Shown here: one piece after another, positions 7,961-17,500 of the stretch | How positions within the stretch are numbered: position 1 is the first letter of the stretch | Layout of the letters: each line of letters opens with the position of its first letter | DNA from: Elainella saxicola E1 | Lineage (GTDB): Bacteria; Cyanobacteriota; Cyanobacteriia; Elainellales; Elainellaceae | Length of the DNA stretch: 45,666 nt | Direction: 5' to 3' | Assembly (NCBI GenBank): GCA_002796835.1 | Contig: LUGL01000004.1 | Span: 25,298-70,963 of the forward strand | The notes under the pieces: model-generated | Databases searched by the model: none | Told to the model about the DNA's origin: nothing | What the model saw: only the letters and a program-made list of their open reading frames with translations | Translations under genes and position numbers: made by a program

Positions 7961-8974
7961 ATGAATTTACTGATTGTTGGTGCCACTGGGACCTTAGGTA
8001 GACAAATTACCCGCCGCGCCCTAGATGAGGGATATAAGGTGCGTTGCTTGGTGCGCAGCCTGCGTAAAGCGTCTTTTTTGAAGGAATGGGGTGCTGAGCT
8101 GATCCAGGGTGATCTTTGTGAACCAGACACCTTACCATCCGCGCTGGATGGGATGACAGTTGTGATTGATGCCGCCACAACCCGGCCTACAGATTCCCTG
8201 AGCATCCGACAGGTGGATTGGGACGGTAAATTGGCACTGATTCAGGCCGCTAAGGCAGCAGGAATAGAGCGCTTCATCTTTGTTTCGATCCTCGATGCCG
8301 AGCAATATCCTGATGTGCCCCTGATGGATATCAAAAATTGCACTGAAAAATTCCTGGCAGAATCTGGCTTAAACTACACTATCCTGCGGACCTGTGGGTT
8401 TATGCAGGGCCTGATCGGCCAATATGCAATTCCGATTCTTGAGAAGCAAGCAGTTTGGGTCATGGGTGACAGTTCGCCGATCGCCTATATGGACACCCAA
8501 GATATTGCTCGCTTTGTGATTACCGCGCTTCAGAAACCAGAAACAGTTAACCGCAGCTTCCCGGTGGTGGGGCCAAAAGCCTGGGGAGGTTATGAAATCA
8601 TCCGGCTTTGCGAGCGGCTTTCCGGCAGAGAAGCAAAAATTTCCCGCATGCCGATCGGTCTCCTGCGGGCAGTCCAAAAAACGGCTCGGTTCTTCCAGTG
8701 GGGCTGGAATTTGGCCGATCGACTTGCCTTTACCGAAGTCGTAGCTTCTGGAAAACCGCTCACCGCTGATATGAGTGAAACCTATCAGGTGTTTGGCATC
8801 GAGCCAAAAGAGATCACCACGCTCGAAGACTATATGCAGGAGTACTTCAGTCGCATTATGAAGAAGCTGAAGGAACTGGAATATGAGCGCGAAAAAGCTA
8901 AAGAAAAAGCTCGTAAAAAGCGCAGTCCCTTTAAGTCTGCTCAAACTTCTGCAGTGACGAAAAAGCCAGAGTAG
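7961..8974 (+). CDS. ycf39: photosystem II assembly factor Ycf39 (atypical SDR / NmrA-like)
   Basis: 337 residues. The N-terminal dinucleotide-binding glycine motif (VGATGTLGRQITRRAL) and the SDR-like core (VSILDAEQYPDVPLMDIKN, TILRTCGFMQGLIGQY) match Ycf39/HCF244. That protein assists synthesis and assembly of the photosystem II D1 protein with high-light-inducible proteins and lacks the classic SDR catalytic tetrad. The last 35 residues form a strongly basic Lys/Arg/Glu helix and tail. It lies about 530 bp downstream of petM on the same strand, consistent with the photosynthetic assignment. The start is ATG with no strong Shine-Dalgarno. Confidence 0.9.
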   Translation: MNLLIVGATGTLGRQITRRALDEGYKVRCLVRSLRKASFLKEWGAELIQGDLCEPDTLPSALDGMTVVIDAATTRPTDSLSIRQVDWDGKLALIQAAKAAGIERFIFVSILDAEQYPDVPLMDIKNCTEKFLAESGLNYTILRTCGFMQGLIGQYAIPILEKQAVWVMGDSSPIAYMDTQDIARFVITALQKPETVNRSFPVVGPKAWGGYEIIRLCERLSGREAKISRMPIGLLRAVQKTARFFQWGWNLADRLAFTEVVASGKPLTADMSETYQVFGIEPKEITTLEDYMQEYFSRIMKKLKELEYEREKAKEKARKKRSPFKSAQTSAVTKKPE

Positions 8975-9009
8975 CAACAAATCTTTGGGAAAAGTGCTGA
9001 AAAAGAAAA

Positions 9010-9033
9010 GTTGAAGGCGGTTAAACCTTCAAC
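9010..9033 (-). terminator. terminator hairpin between convergent genes
   Basis: Inverted repeat GTTGAAGG (9010-9017) and CCTTCAAC (9026-9033). Read on the minus strand it is followed by a T-rich tract (complement of gaaaaagaaaa, 8998-9009), so it best serves the DUF4278 gene at 9103-9504. It may also limit ycf39 transcripts. Confidence 0.65.
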
Positions 9034-9102
9034 CTCTAGTTGCGCAAAGTCTATGCAGAGTTTGTGCAATTTTGTGCAGAATCTGTGCAATTAACGCTCG
9101 GG

Positions 9103-9504
9103 TTAGCCAGCTTGCTGCATTTCACGCTCTAATAAAAGCAGAAGCCTTTGATCGCCTCTAGCTTTCGCTGCTTCAATGCGTTGTTGCAAACGGCGTTGAA
9201 TGTTCAATTTATGAACGCTATCATAGGATCCTTTCTGCAAAGAATGGGGAATCCGGATGGTTGAGGTTGGGATGGATTTCACCGCAGGCTTAGGAGCAAC
9301 CGCAGGTTCAGCTCCACTCATTGCGTTTGTCTGATAGGCCACGCCTCGATAAACAAGGTTATGGGCTGGTTGTGCAACCGGAATATGGCGCGGATAGGTC
9401 AAAGAATAAGTGCGTCCTCGGTAAGAGGCTGTCATGCCACTGTCAACCATGTCTACAGGTGTGACATTCTGGTTGTAGGAAGTACCGCGATAAGAAAGCT
9501 GCAT
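9103..9504 (-). CDS. DUF4278 domain protein
   Basis: 133 residues. Three copies of a YRG-x-x-Y motif (YRGTSY near residue 5, YRGRTY near 29, YRGVAY near 51) and strand-like spacing define the DUF4278 family of cyanobacteria, whose function is unknown. The C-terminal 50 residues are predicted helical and basic (LNIQRRLQQRIEAAKARGDQ). No signal peptide. The ATG is preceded by GGAG about 11 bases upstream. It is a single gene on the minus strand between + strand genes, with its own terminator. Confidence 0.85.
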   Translation of the reverse strand: MQLSYRGTSYNQNVTPVDMVDSGMTASYRGRTYSLTYPRHIPVAQPAHNLVYRGVAYQTNAMSGAEPAVAPKPAVKSIPTSTIRIPHSLQKGSYDSVHKLNIQRRLQQRIEAAKARGDQRLLLLLEREMQQAG

Positions 9505-9955
9505 AATTTGTGAACTCCTGAAATGCGTCGTTATGGAGGGTGGAGAATTAAGCGCGTTCCTTCAGGAATTTTTCCTTACTTCCGTCTCGCCTCGTCTTTC
9601 GTTAGCCAGATTCAGTGTCTGGAGCAAATAGTGCCTAAAGCAAATTCGGTCTAGAAACCACCGGCTGAATCGAGTAGAGATGAACGAAATCAAGTTTATT
9701 TCTGTATCTTATTTTACCAATTGCCAATTGAAAAGGCAAATTTATCAAATGTAACTCTAGAGAGATCTCTGACTTTTTCGGACAAACTCAGTCTTTAGCT
9801 GTATTTCTGAAGTCACATGATTCCCTGAGTCTGATTTCCCTGCAATAGTTAGAAACATCGATAAAACTAAAGATTCCTAAAAAAAACTCTTAGACCAGCC
9901 GTTTTCACTAGAAGATAGACGGCAGCTTATTGACACCTAAATTTGAATCAGCTGT
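9505..9955. other. 451-bp divergent intergenic region
   Basis: Should hold promoters for the DUF4278 gene (minus) and for the TRAP receptor gene (plus). AT-rich with an A8 run (9879-9886), but I could not identify a specific operator, riboswitch or small gene. Confidence 0.45.
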
Positions 9956-11104
9956 ATGGAACGTCGCAAAATATTAACGGCTTTAGCCCAGGGCGGCATC
10001 GCTGCTACAACGATCGGAATTGTTGGCGGTTGCAACAAAACTACTTCCACGGCTTCTAGTGGTACGGCTTCTAATGGCACGGCTGGCACCAATGCTGCTT
10101 TACCCAATCTCGAATGGCAAATGGCGACTAGCTGGCCGACCTCACTCGATACCTTATTTGGGGGGGCAAAACTATTTGCCGATCGCGTTTCTGAGATGAC
10201 TAACGGCAAGTTTAAGATCACAGCCCGCGCTGCCGGTGAGCTGGCTCCTGGGTTGGAAGTGCTGAATGTCGTTTCTCAGGGGGCGGTTCCCTGCGGGCAC
10301 ACGGCTTCCTATTACTATGTGGGGAAAAGCCCAGTGATGGGATTCGGATCCAGCTTGCCCTTCGGCTTCACGGCTCAGCAGCAAAACGCTTGGCTGTATG
10401 AAGGGGGCGGATTGAAACGGCTCCAGGAATTCTATGCCGGAAAGTTCAATGTGATTCAGTTCCCCGCAGGCAACACTGGCGCTCAGATGGGCGGCTGGTT
10501 CCGCAAAGAAATTGCCAGTTTGAACGATCTGCAAGGACTCAAGATGCGGATTCCTGGGTTGGGCGGTCAAGTCATGGGTAAATTGGGCGTCACGGTGCAA
10601 ACGCTTCCTGGTGGTGAAATTTTTCAGGCACTGCAAACAGGTGCGATCGATGCTGCCGAATGGGTGGGGCCTTACGATGACGAAAAACTGGGGTTAAACA
10701 AAGTCGCCAATTTTTACTACTATCCAGGCTGGTGGGAGCCGGGTACCACTTTAGAAGTCCAAATTAACCTCAACGAGTGGAAGAAACTGCCACCCGAATA
10801 TCAAGCGGTGATTCAAACAGCGGCGGCTGAAGCCAACATGTCCATCTTGTCTCGCTATGAATCGCAGAACAATGAGGCATTACAGCGATTAGTTCAGGGT
10901 GGGGTGCAATTACGGCAGTATAGTGATGAGATTATGAAAGCCGCAGAACAAGCATCGTTTGCTATTTATGACGAGTTTGCTGCTAAAGATGCTGACTTCA
11001 AAGGCATTTGGGACGAGTGGAAGCAGTTTCGCGATCGGGTGTATGCCTGGAACAAGTTGAACGAAGGCGGTTTCGAGCGATTCAGCTATTCCCAGCTCCA
11101 GTAG
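9956..11104 (+). CDS. TRAP transporter solute-binding lipoprotein (DctP / TakP-like)
   Basis: 382 residues of the DctP family (periplasmic receptor of tripartite ATP-independent transporters). The N-terminus reads [10 protein letters not shown], with a hydrophobic stretch and a lipobox (VGGC, Cys26), so a twin-arginine-like lipoprotein signal. A Gly/Ala/Thr/Ser linker is followed by [26 protein letters not shown], typical of the TakP branch that binds 2-oxo acids or related organic anions. [16 protein letters not shown] and [18 protein letters not shown] contain the conserved anion-binding Arg and the C-lobe sites. No DctQ or DctM membrane subunits occur nearby, so partners must be encoded elsewhere. 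The ligand is not certain. Confidence 0.9.
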   Translation: MERRKILTALAQGGIAATTIGIVGGCNKTTSTASSGTASNGTAGTNAALPNLEWQMATSWPTSLDTLFGGAKLFADRVSEMTNGKFKITARAAGELAPGLEVLNVVSQGAVPCGHTASYYYVGKSPVMGFGSSLPFGFTAQQQNAWLYEGGGLKRLQEFYAGKFNVIQFPAGNTGAQMGGWFRKEIASLNDLQGLKMRIPGLGGQVMGKLGVTVQTLPGGEIFQALQTGAIDAAEWVGPYDDEKLGLNKVANFYYYPGWWEPGTTLEVQINLNEWKKLPPEYQAVIQTAAAEANMSILSRYESQNNEALQRLVQGGVQLRQYSDEIMKAAEQASFAIYDEFAAKDADFKGIWDEWKQFRDRVYAWNKLNEGGFERFSYSQLQ

Positions 11105-11124
11105 CATCCTATTATTTGGTCAAA

Positions 11125-12708
11125 TTATTTGGCCAACCAGAGCCGTTGCTCCACCTCAGTTGGATCGCTGCGATCTTCATACACAACCGTTAGCGCATAG
11201 CCTCGTCGGATCATAATGCGCTGGAGCTGTTTGGATGGGTTCAATAAATAAATAGGGGTATAGCCTTGGGCAATCTTCAATTGTCGCGGTTCTTGCAGCA
11301 ACTGGAGTTTGACCTCAGGCCCTAACCAAGCACTAAAAGCCAGGGTATCGGTGACAGGACCATCACTGATCACCAATGGATTTTCGGTTTGGTTAATCAA
11401 TGCGGCAACGGGCGGATAGTAGCTGCTGCGGGTCAGGCTCTTGTTCCACCACACCACCGCTTGAGAACTGGCGATGCTGGCGGCTAATCCACCTGCAATC
11501 AAAACAACCGCTAAGACACGCAACAACTGTTGTCGCCAGGTTTTGGCCCAAACTGCCTGATTAGCAAACCAGTAGGCAAAGGCCAATTGAATGCCAAACC
11601 AGCAAGGAAATAAGTAACGAATTCGCAACGATCGCTGTCCGCCAACCATCAGATCCGGTAAGGCCAGCCCCAGAAAAGGGATGCCGATCAGCAATAAAAC
11701 GAATAACCAGGTACGTTTCGGAGCATGACGACACAAGTAATAAAACGCGATCAGCGTCAAAATCATCAGGATCAAGTTAAACCCTCCTGACTCTCGGCTG
11801 AGGAAAGCCAAATTCAGGTTTAAAGACCAGCGATCGACCATGAAATTCGCGGCCCGGCTCTCATTCAACGAAACGGTCGATTGTTGCACTTTCTGCCAGT
11901 TGCGTCCCAACAGCAGCAGCCAGGGGATGAGGCTCAGTCCGGCCAGTCCGGCTGTGAGCAAATAAGCACGCGATTGCCGCCAGCCTTGCATCAGCAACAC
12001 ATAAATGCCTTGAGCCAAGGCCACTAAGCTAAACAACAGCTGGGTGTAGAGGCCCGCAACCATGGATAGCCCATAAAGTAGCCAGCTTCGGGGAGTTTGC
12101 AGGCGCATGGCTCGCAGCAGCAGCACACTCGACAGCAAAATCAAGACCGATAGCAAGCTGTAAGGACGAGCCTCCTGGGCGTATAAGACATGAGTTGGCA
12201 TCACGGCAGCCAGCGTCATAGCGATCCAACCCACGGTGGTAGACCCAAAGAGTTCGCGGCATAACCAATACAGACAAGGCAAAACCAGTACGCTAAACAG
12301 AGCCGTCAAAAATCGCATGGAGGCGATCGAATGCCCAGCCATGCCGACCCAGGCGCGAGCCATTAGGAAATAGAGCGGCGTATGTTCGGCAGTGCCAGTC
12401 AGGGATTTCCAAGTATCCGGCCAACCTCGATCGGGACTGAGCCGCTGAAATTGCTGGAGCTGGTCGGCGCTAACTACCTCACCCGTAAACATCGTGGCAA
12501 TGAATTCGGTCTTGGTATAGCCCAGCGTGCGCAGTGAAGAGTTGGTTTCGTCGATCCAGTAGACCTTTTTATCCAGGTTATAGAACCGTAAGAAAACCCC
12601 AATCAGAATCAGCGCGATCGCCGTGTACTTTAACCAGCGTGGTGTCGATCGCTGTTTTTCAGCATAGGGACCTTCTTGAACTTCTTCAAGCTTGCTCTTA
12701 CTATTCAT
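11125..12708 (-). CDS. membrane glycosyltransferase, GT39/PMT-like (GT-C fold)
   Basis: 527 residues with about ten or more hydrophobic spans from residue 26 on. After the first span comes YWIDETNSS (Asp53, Glu54), the acidic motif in the first periplasmic loop of GT-C enzymes that use polyprenyl-phosphate sugars. PTHVLYAQEARPYSLL matches the conserved region of the PMT / ArnT-like family (EARxY). It probably transfers a sugar from a lipid carrier at the outer face of the plasma membrane; donor and acceptor are unknown. It diverges from the membrane gene at 12779 with only 70 bp between them. Confidence 0.82.
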   Translation of the reverse strand: MNSKSKLEEVQEGPYAEKQRSTPRWLKYTAIALILIGVFLRFYNLDKKVYWIDETNSSLRTLGYTKTEFIATMFTGEVVSADQLQQFQRLSPDRGWPDTWKSLTGTAEHTPLYFLMARAWVGMAGHSIASMRFLTALFSVLVLPCLYWLCRELFGSTTVGWIAMTLAAVMPTHVLYAQEARPYSLLSVLILLSSVLLLRAMRLQTPRSWLLYGLSMVAGLYTQLLFSLVALAQGIYVLLMQGWRQSRAYLLTAGLAGLSLIPWLLLLGRNWQKVQQSTVSLNESRAANFMVDRWSLNLNLAFLSRESGGFNLILMILTLIAFYYLCRHAPKRTWLFVLLLIGIPFLGLALPDLMVGGQRSLRIRYLFPCWFGIQLAFAYWFANQAVWAKTWRQQLLRVLAVVLIAGGLAASIASSQAVVWWNKSLTRSSYYPPVAALINQTENPLVISDGPVTDTLAFSAWLGPEVKLQLLQEPRQLKIAQGYTPIYLLNPSKQLQRIMIRRGYALTVVYEDRSDPTEVEQRLWLAK

Positions 12709-12778
12709 TGCGACAAGCCTAACTCTGGCGAAACAAAGCGGTTAAAATCCACAAAAGTTTACAGGATTCTGACTCACG

Positions 12779-14521
12779 GTGCAAAACATTCATCCTGCAA
12801 CACAGCAAGTCTTCCACCCGTTAGCGGTCCGTCTTCACAGCATCCTTCTGCACAGATCATCCCAGCAAGTCAGATTTTGGTTTGGCAGCAGCTTAGTGGT
12901 TGCCATCCTCTCTGGTTTGTGGGGAATTTCACCCGTATGGCGATCGCCCTACACCATTAATGACGATGCGCGGCAGCATGTGGTTTGGCTGGAGCAGTTT
13001 ATTGATCCGGCCCTATTTTCGCAGGATCCGATCGCCAACTATTTCCAGTCAGTCGCCCCTTGGGGATATATCCACTTCTACTATTTGTTTGCCGGATTGG
13101 GCGTTTCCCCCTTGGACCTGAGTCGAGTGTTGCCCCTCGTCCTGGGCATGTTAACAACCATCTATGGGTTTAAGGTTTGCCGTCAACTGTTGCCCATTCC
13201 ATTTGCTGGCTTTTTAGCGTCGGTGCTGTTGAATCAGCTATTTTGGTCGCATGATGATTTGGCTTCAGCAACTCCGCGTGCTTTTATGCCATTGTTCTTC
13301 TTAATGTTCCTATATTACTTCATGCGGCGCAAACTATGGTTGTGTGCTGGAACGATCGTCCTAGAAGGGCTATTTTATCCTCAGTATGTGCTGGTATTTG
13401 CAGGAATTCTTAGCTTGCAGCTCGTGCAATGGTATAAGGGGCGATTCAGACTGGCTCCACCGCAGGATATTCAGTTCTGCTTGACTGGACTTGCAACGGC
13501 TTGTGTTGTGCTTTTACCTTGTCTTCATATCTATTCGGATCATGGCCCTGTGATGAGTGGAGCGATCGCCAAACAATTACCAGAGTTTTCGGCCAAAGGA
13601 GATACTCGTTTTTTCCTGGCCGATCCGTTTCTGTACTGGTTATCAGGCAATCGTAGCGGCGTTTTTCCAACCTTCAAGCCTCCATTGATGGGAATGGGAT
13701 TGCTCTTGCCAATTCTGCTGAGATTGCCACACCGCTTTCGACTCGCCAAAGAAGTGACACCCCAGCTTGGCATTCTCTTTCGAATTATTCCTGTTGCATT
13801 GACGCTATTTTTCGCGGCTCATCTGTTTTTGTTTAAGCTTCATCTTCCCAGTCGCTATACGACTTATACCCTCAGATTTGTTCTCGTATTTGCCGCTGCG
13901 TTGAGTTTAACCCTATTGTTGGAAGCGGGCTTATGGTGGCTTCAGCGCTTAGAAAAGTTGCCCCAACGAATTTTGATCTGGAGCGGAATGGCTAGTTTGG
14001 TTGGCCTTTTGTTGCTGTATCCACTCTATTCTGAGAATTTTCCGAATGCTGGTTATGAACAGGGTCGGGCGATCGAGCTCTACAAATATTTAGCCCAACA
14101 ACCCAAAGATAGTTTGATCGCTTCTTTGCTGCCAGAAGCCGATAATATTCCAACGTTTGCTCAGCGATCGGTCTTAGTTGCGCCAGAGTATGCTGTTCCC
14201 TACCACATGGGCTATGCGAATCTATTCCGCGAACGGGCGCAGGAATTAATTCAGGCCCAATATACACTGGACCCTGCTGCGCTCAAACAATTTGTCCAAC
14301 GTTATGGCATCGACTTCTGGTTGATCGATCGCCAATCTTTTAAGGCAGCTTCTCTACAAGATGAATGGATTCGTCAATATCCCCAGGCCTTAGCTGCTGC
14401 CATTGCTCATCTTCAACAAGGTAGCCCGATCGTACAGCGGCGAAGTAAGCAATGCACTGTTCTGCAAGATCAAAATTGGCGACTCCTCAAAGCCGATTGT
14501 TTACTGCGCTCTAAGTCTTAA
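12779..14521 (+). CDS. polytopic membrane protein, GT-C glycosyltransferase-like
   Basis: 580 residues, GTG start, with about ten hydrophobic segments. The first loop after the first span contains SPYTINDDARQHVVW (Asp62-Asp63), resembling the acidic catalytic loop of GT-C enzymes. A C-terminal soluble part (residues about 430-580) contains YLAQQPKDSLIASLLPEADNI and YGIDFWLIDR. I recall similar proteins as uncharacterised in cyanobacteria. Its divergent neighbour is a GT39-like enzyme, which supports a role in envelope glycan synthesis, though this is inference. Confidence 0.75.
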   Translation: MQNIHPATQQVFHPLAVRLHSILLHRSSQQVRFWFGSSLVVAILSGLWGISPVWRSPYTINDDARQHVVWLEQFIDPALFSQDPIANYFQSVAPWGYIHFYYLFAGLGVSPLDLSRVLPLVLGMLTTIYGFKVCRQLLPIPFAGFLASVLLNQLFWSHDDLASATPRAFMPLFFLMFLYYFMRRKLWLCAGTIVLEGLFYPQYVLVFAGILSLQLVQWYKGRFRLAPPQDIQFCLTGLATACVVLLPCLHIYSDHGPVMSGAIAKQLPEFSAKGDTRFFLADPFLYWLSGNRSGVFPTFKPPLMGMGLLLPILLRLPHRFRLAKEVTPQLGILFRIIPVALTLFFAAHLFLFKLHLPSRYTTYTLRFVLVFAAALSLTLLLEAGLWWLQRLEKLPQRILIWSGMASLVGLLLLYPLYSENFPNAGYEQGRAIELYKYLAQQPKDSLIASLLPEADNIPTFAQRSVLVAPEYAVPYHMGYANLFRERAQELIQAQYTLDPAALKQFVQRYGIDFWLIDRQSFKAASLQDEWIRQYPQALAAAIAHLQQGSPIVQRRSKQCTVLQDQNWRLLKADCLLRSKS

Positions 14522-14533
14522 ATGCAAAACTAA

Positions 14534-14560
14534 AGAGGGACTGAGTTGATCAATCCCTCT
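14534..14560 (-). terminator. hairpin between convergent genes, terminator for the giant gene
   Basis: Inverted repeat AGAGGGA (14534-14540) and TCCCTCT (14554-14560). On the minus strand it is followed by TTTAGTTTTGC, a T-rich tail, about 40 bp past the stop of the 4238-residue gene. It may also work weakly for the + strand gene ending at 14521. Confidence 0.6.
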
Positions 14561-14598
14561 GATTCGGCCATGTATCAATGTTCCAGATGAATGCTGCT

Positions 14599-17500
14599 CT
14601 AGAAAGTAAAATGGCGTGAGCCTAGCGTATCGCTATTCACATCTTGGAGCAGGGCAAGGTTACGCCAGCCACTGACATCCACTTGAACCAGGGTGTCTTT
14701 ACCCCGCTGTTTGAACCGTACATCTTCCATTGATCCAGCTGAACCTTTAAACAACTGCTTCAAGTTAAAGTGGTCCTTGAGAATTTCAAAATCAGTGATG
14801 ACATCACTCATATCCTTGACAGAACTGTAGATGTACTGATCGCGGCCTTGTCCTCCTGTAATTCGGTCTTTACCGAAACCACCCACGATTCGATCGTTCC
14901 CTCGATCGCCAATCAGTGTGTCATTCCCCTCGCCGCCCAGCAACAGATCATTCTCTTCATTGCCGGTGATGCGATCGTTCCCCTGGCCACCGTCAAGATA
15001 GTCTTTGCCACGACCACCATTTAGGATATCGTCTCCCTCCTCACCCAACATTCTGTCATTACCTGTTCCACCGTTGAGGATATCGTTTTCTGTACCACCT
15101 TTCATATCATCATCGTTGCTGCCGCCATGAATGATGTCATCTCCTGCGTCACCCCGCAGAACATCTTTATCACTGCCGCCGTTGATGATATCGTTGCCGT
15201 TGCCACCGCTTAAGATGTCTAGATCACTATATCCGTTTAGAATATCGTTTTCATCACCACCGGTGACGCGATCGGACCCTTGACTTGCATTGCCATGCTT
15301 GGGAGGTTCAAGGTAATCCGCGATGCCGTTGCTATCTTGATCAGGAGAAGCGGGCAGGGGTTTACCAGCGCTGCCAAACCGATTGGAATTCTGATCGATC
15401 GTATCGATTAAGCCATCTCTGTCTTGATCGTCACCGTCAACAATGCCGTCTCCATTTTGATCAAAAACCTGATTGCCATATTCTTGAATATCGGGAATGC
15501 CATCATTGTCACTGTCGAGATCTCGATAGTTGGGGATGCGATCGCCATCAGTATCGGGTGGAGTCAGCGGATTGCCGCCGATTGCTCGATCGATTGAATC
15601 TTCAATGCCGTTGTGATTGGTATCTACAGGTGTACCGTTACCGATAATGCCATCTCGATCCGGATCGCTACCGCCTGCTTCAATCACATCAGGAATGCTG
15701 TCGTTATCAGAATCCAGATCGCGGTAGTCAGGTACTTGATCGCCATCGGTATCGGGAATGGATAAAGGATTACCGTTCTGCTTAGGCTCGACCACATCTG
15801 GTAAACCATTGCCGTCAGTGTCGGTGGGCGTTCCTGTTCCAATTACTCCATCGCCATCTGGATCGCTACCGTTTGCCTCAATCACATCCAGAATGCCGTC
15901 ATTGTCGCTATCTCGATCCTGGAAGTCGCGCTTGCCGTCTCCATCAGTGTCGAACAGAGGCAGTGGGATACCGCCTAAGTTCAGGTCAATGCGATCGGAC
16001 AAACCATCATGATTCTGGTCGATGAAGTTGTCAATAATGCCATCGCCGTTCAGATCGGTGCCGCCGCCTTCTTTAACATCCGGAATCCCATCATTGTCGC
16101 TGTCTAGATCGAGTGTATCTGGGATGCCATCCTGATCTGTATCATTGTTGCCTTCATCGATATCCGGAATGCCGTCATTGTCATCGTCGAGGTCGTTGGA
16201 GTTGGGAATGCCATCTCCATCAGTATCTGTGATGTCGAAATTGAAGCTACCAAAGACTCCCTTCTTGCTGTCAATACTATCGGCAATACCATCGCGATCG
16301 AGATCGGTAGGATCATCAATCCGACCATCTGAGTTGGCATCGGGAGTATTCGGACCAGCGGGCAGCTTCGCTTCTAAGCGATCGGGCACGCCATTGTTAT
16401 TGCGGTCAAGTTCCTGGTAGTCAGGAATAGAATCCTGATCTGTATCGGGTAATTGAGTCTTGTTGGGACCATTGTTGTCCCCAAATTGATTGGGAGAACC
16501 ATCAACTAAATCTCGGATGCCATCTTGATCGGTATCTCCTGGATCCACAACCCCATCGCGATCCTTGTCAATCTGATCTGGATTGAAGCCTGCCTCTGTC
16601 AGATCGGATAAGCCATCATTGTCGGTATCCAGATCTCGGAAGTCTGCGGCCCCATCACTATCGGTGTCGGGAACGAGAAGCGGCGTACCGTTCTTGGGCT
16701 CAACCGTATCTGCTAAACCATTACTATTACTGTCAACTCCATCAACAAACCCGTTGCCATCTGCATCGATCCCTCCAGCTTCAATGACATCGTTAATCCC
16801 ATCGTTGTCAGAATCCAGATCCTGGAAGTCCCGAACGCCGTCCTTGTCTGTGTCAACAATGATGTAGTTGAGTTGGCCGCTATCTGCCGAGGTTTCGACT
16901 GCATTTGCTAAGCCATTTGTGCCAAAAGCATTTGTAGAATCAATTACCCCATCATTATTAGTGTCGAGTGCTGCAACTTGAGCGAAGGTGAGACCGCTTT
17001 CCTTCAAGTCGGTGATGCCGTCATTATCGGAATCCAAATCGAGAGAATCAATAATTCCATCACCATCGGTATCACGGTTAGGATTGCCGCTCAATTCATC
17101 AACGTCACGAATTCCATCATTGTCGCTGTCCAAATCGTTAACATCGGCAATACCGTCTCCGTCAGTATCGACACTGCTGTGGAAAATGGTTCGAGTCGCT
17201 TGGATCGCTGGATTGCCTGCTAAATCCTGAACATCTGCGGTGATGATTTCGCTGGACTGTAGGGCTTGAGCATCAGTCGGAGAAATATCTAATGTCCAGC
17301 TATTGTTGGTGACGTTTGCGTTGTAGGTGTTGCCATTCAGAACGATTGTAACGACTTGTCCGTTTTCTACTCCGGTGGTTGTGCCGTTGATTGTGACAGG
17401 TGAGTCATCCTCTAAAGCATCAACAATGTCGTCAACTGCAACTAGATTAATCGCGATCGTTGGAATTGCTGTATCAACGGTTAGAGTTGCTGTGTTATTC

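Noticed and set aside
9056-9090. Short tandem TGTGCA-like repeats after the ycf39 terminator region
   Set aside because: Imperfect, only three or four units and no conserved spacing; insufficient to call a site.
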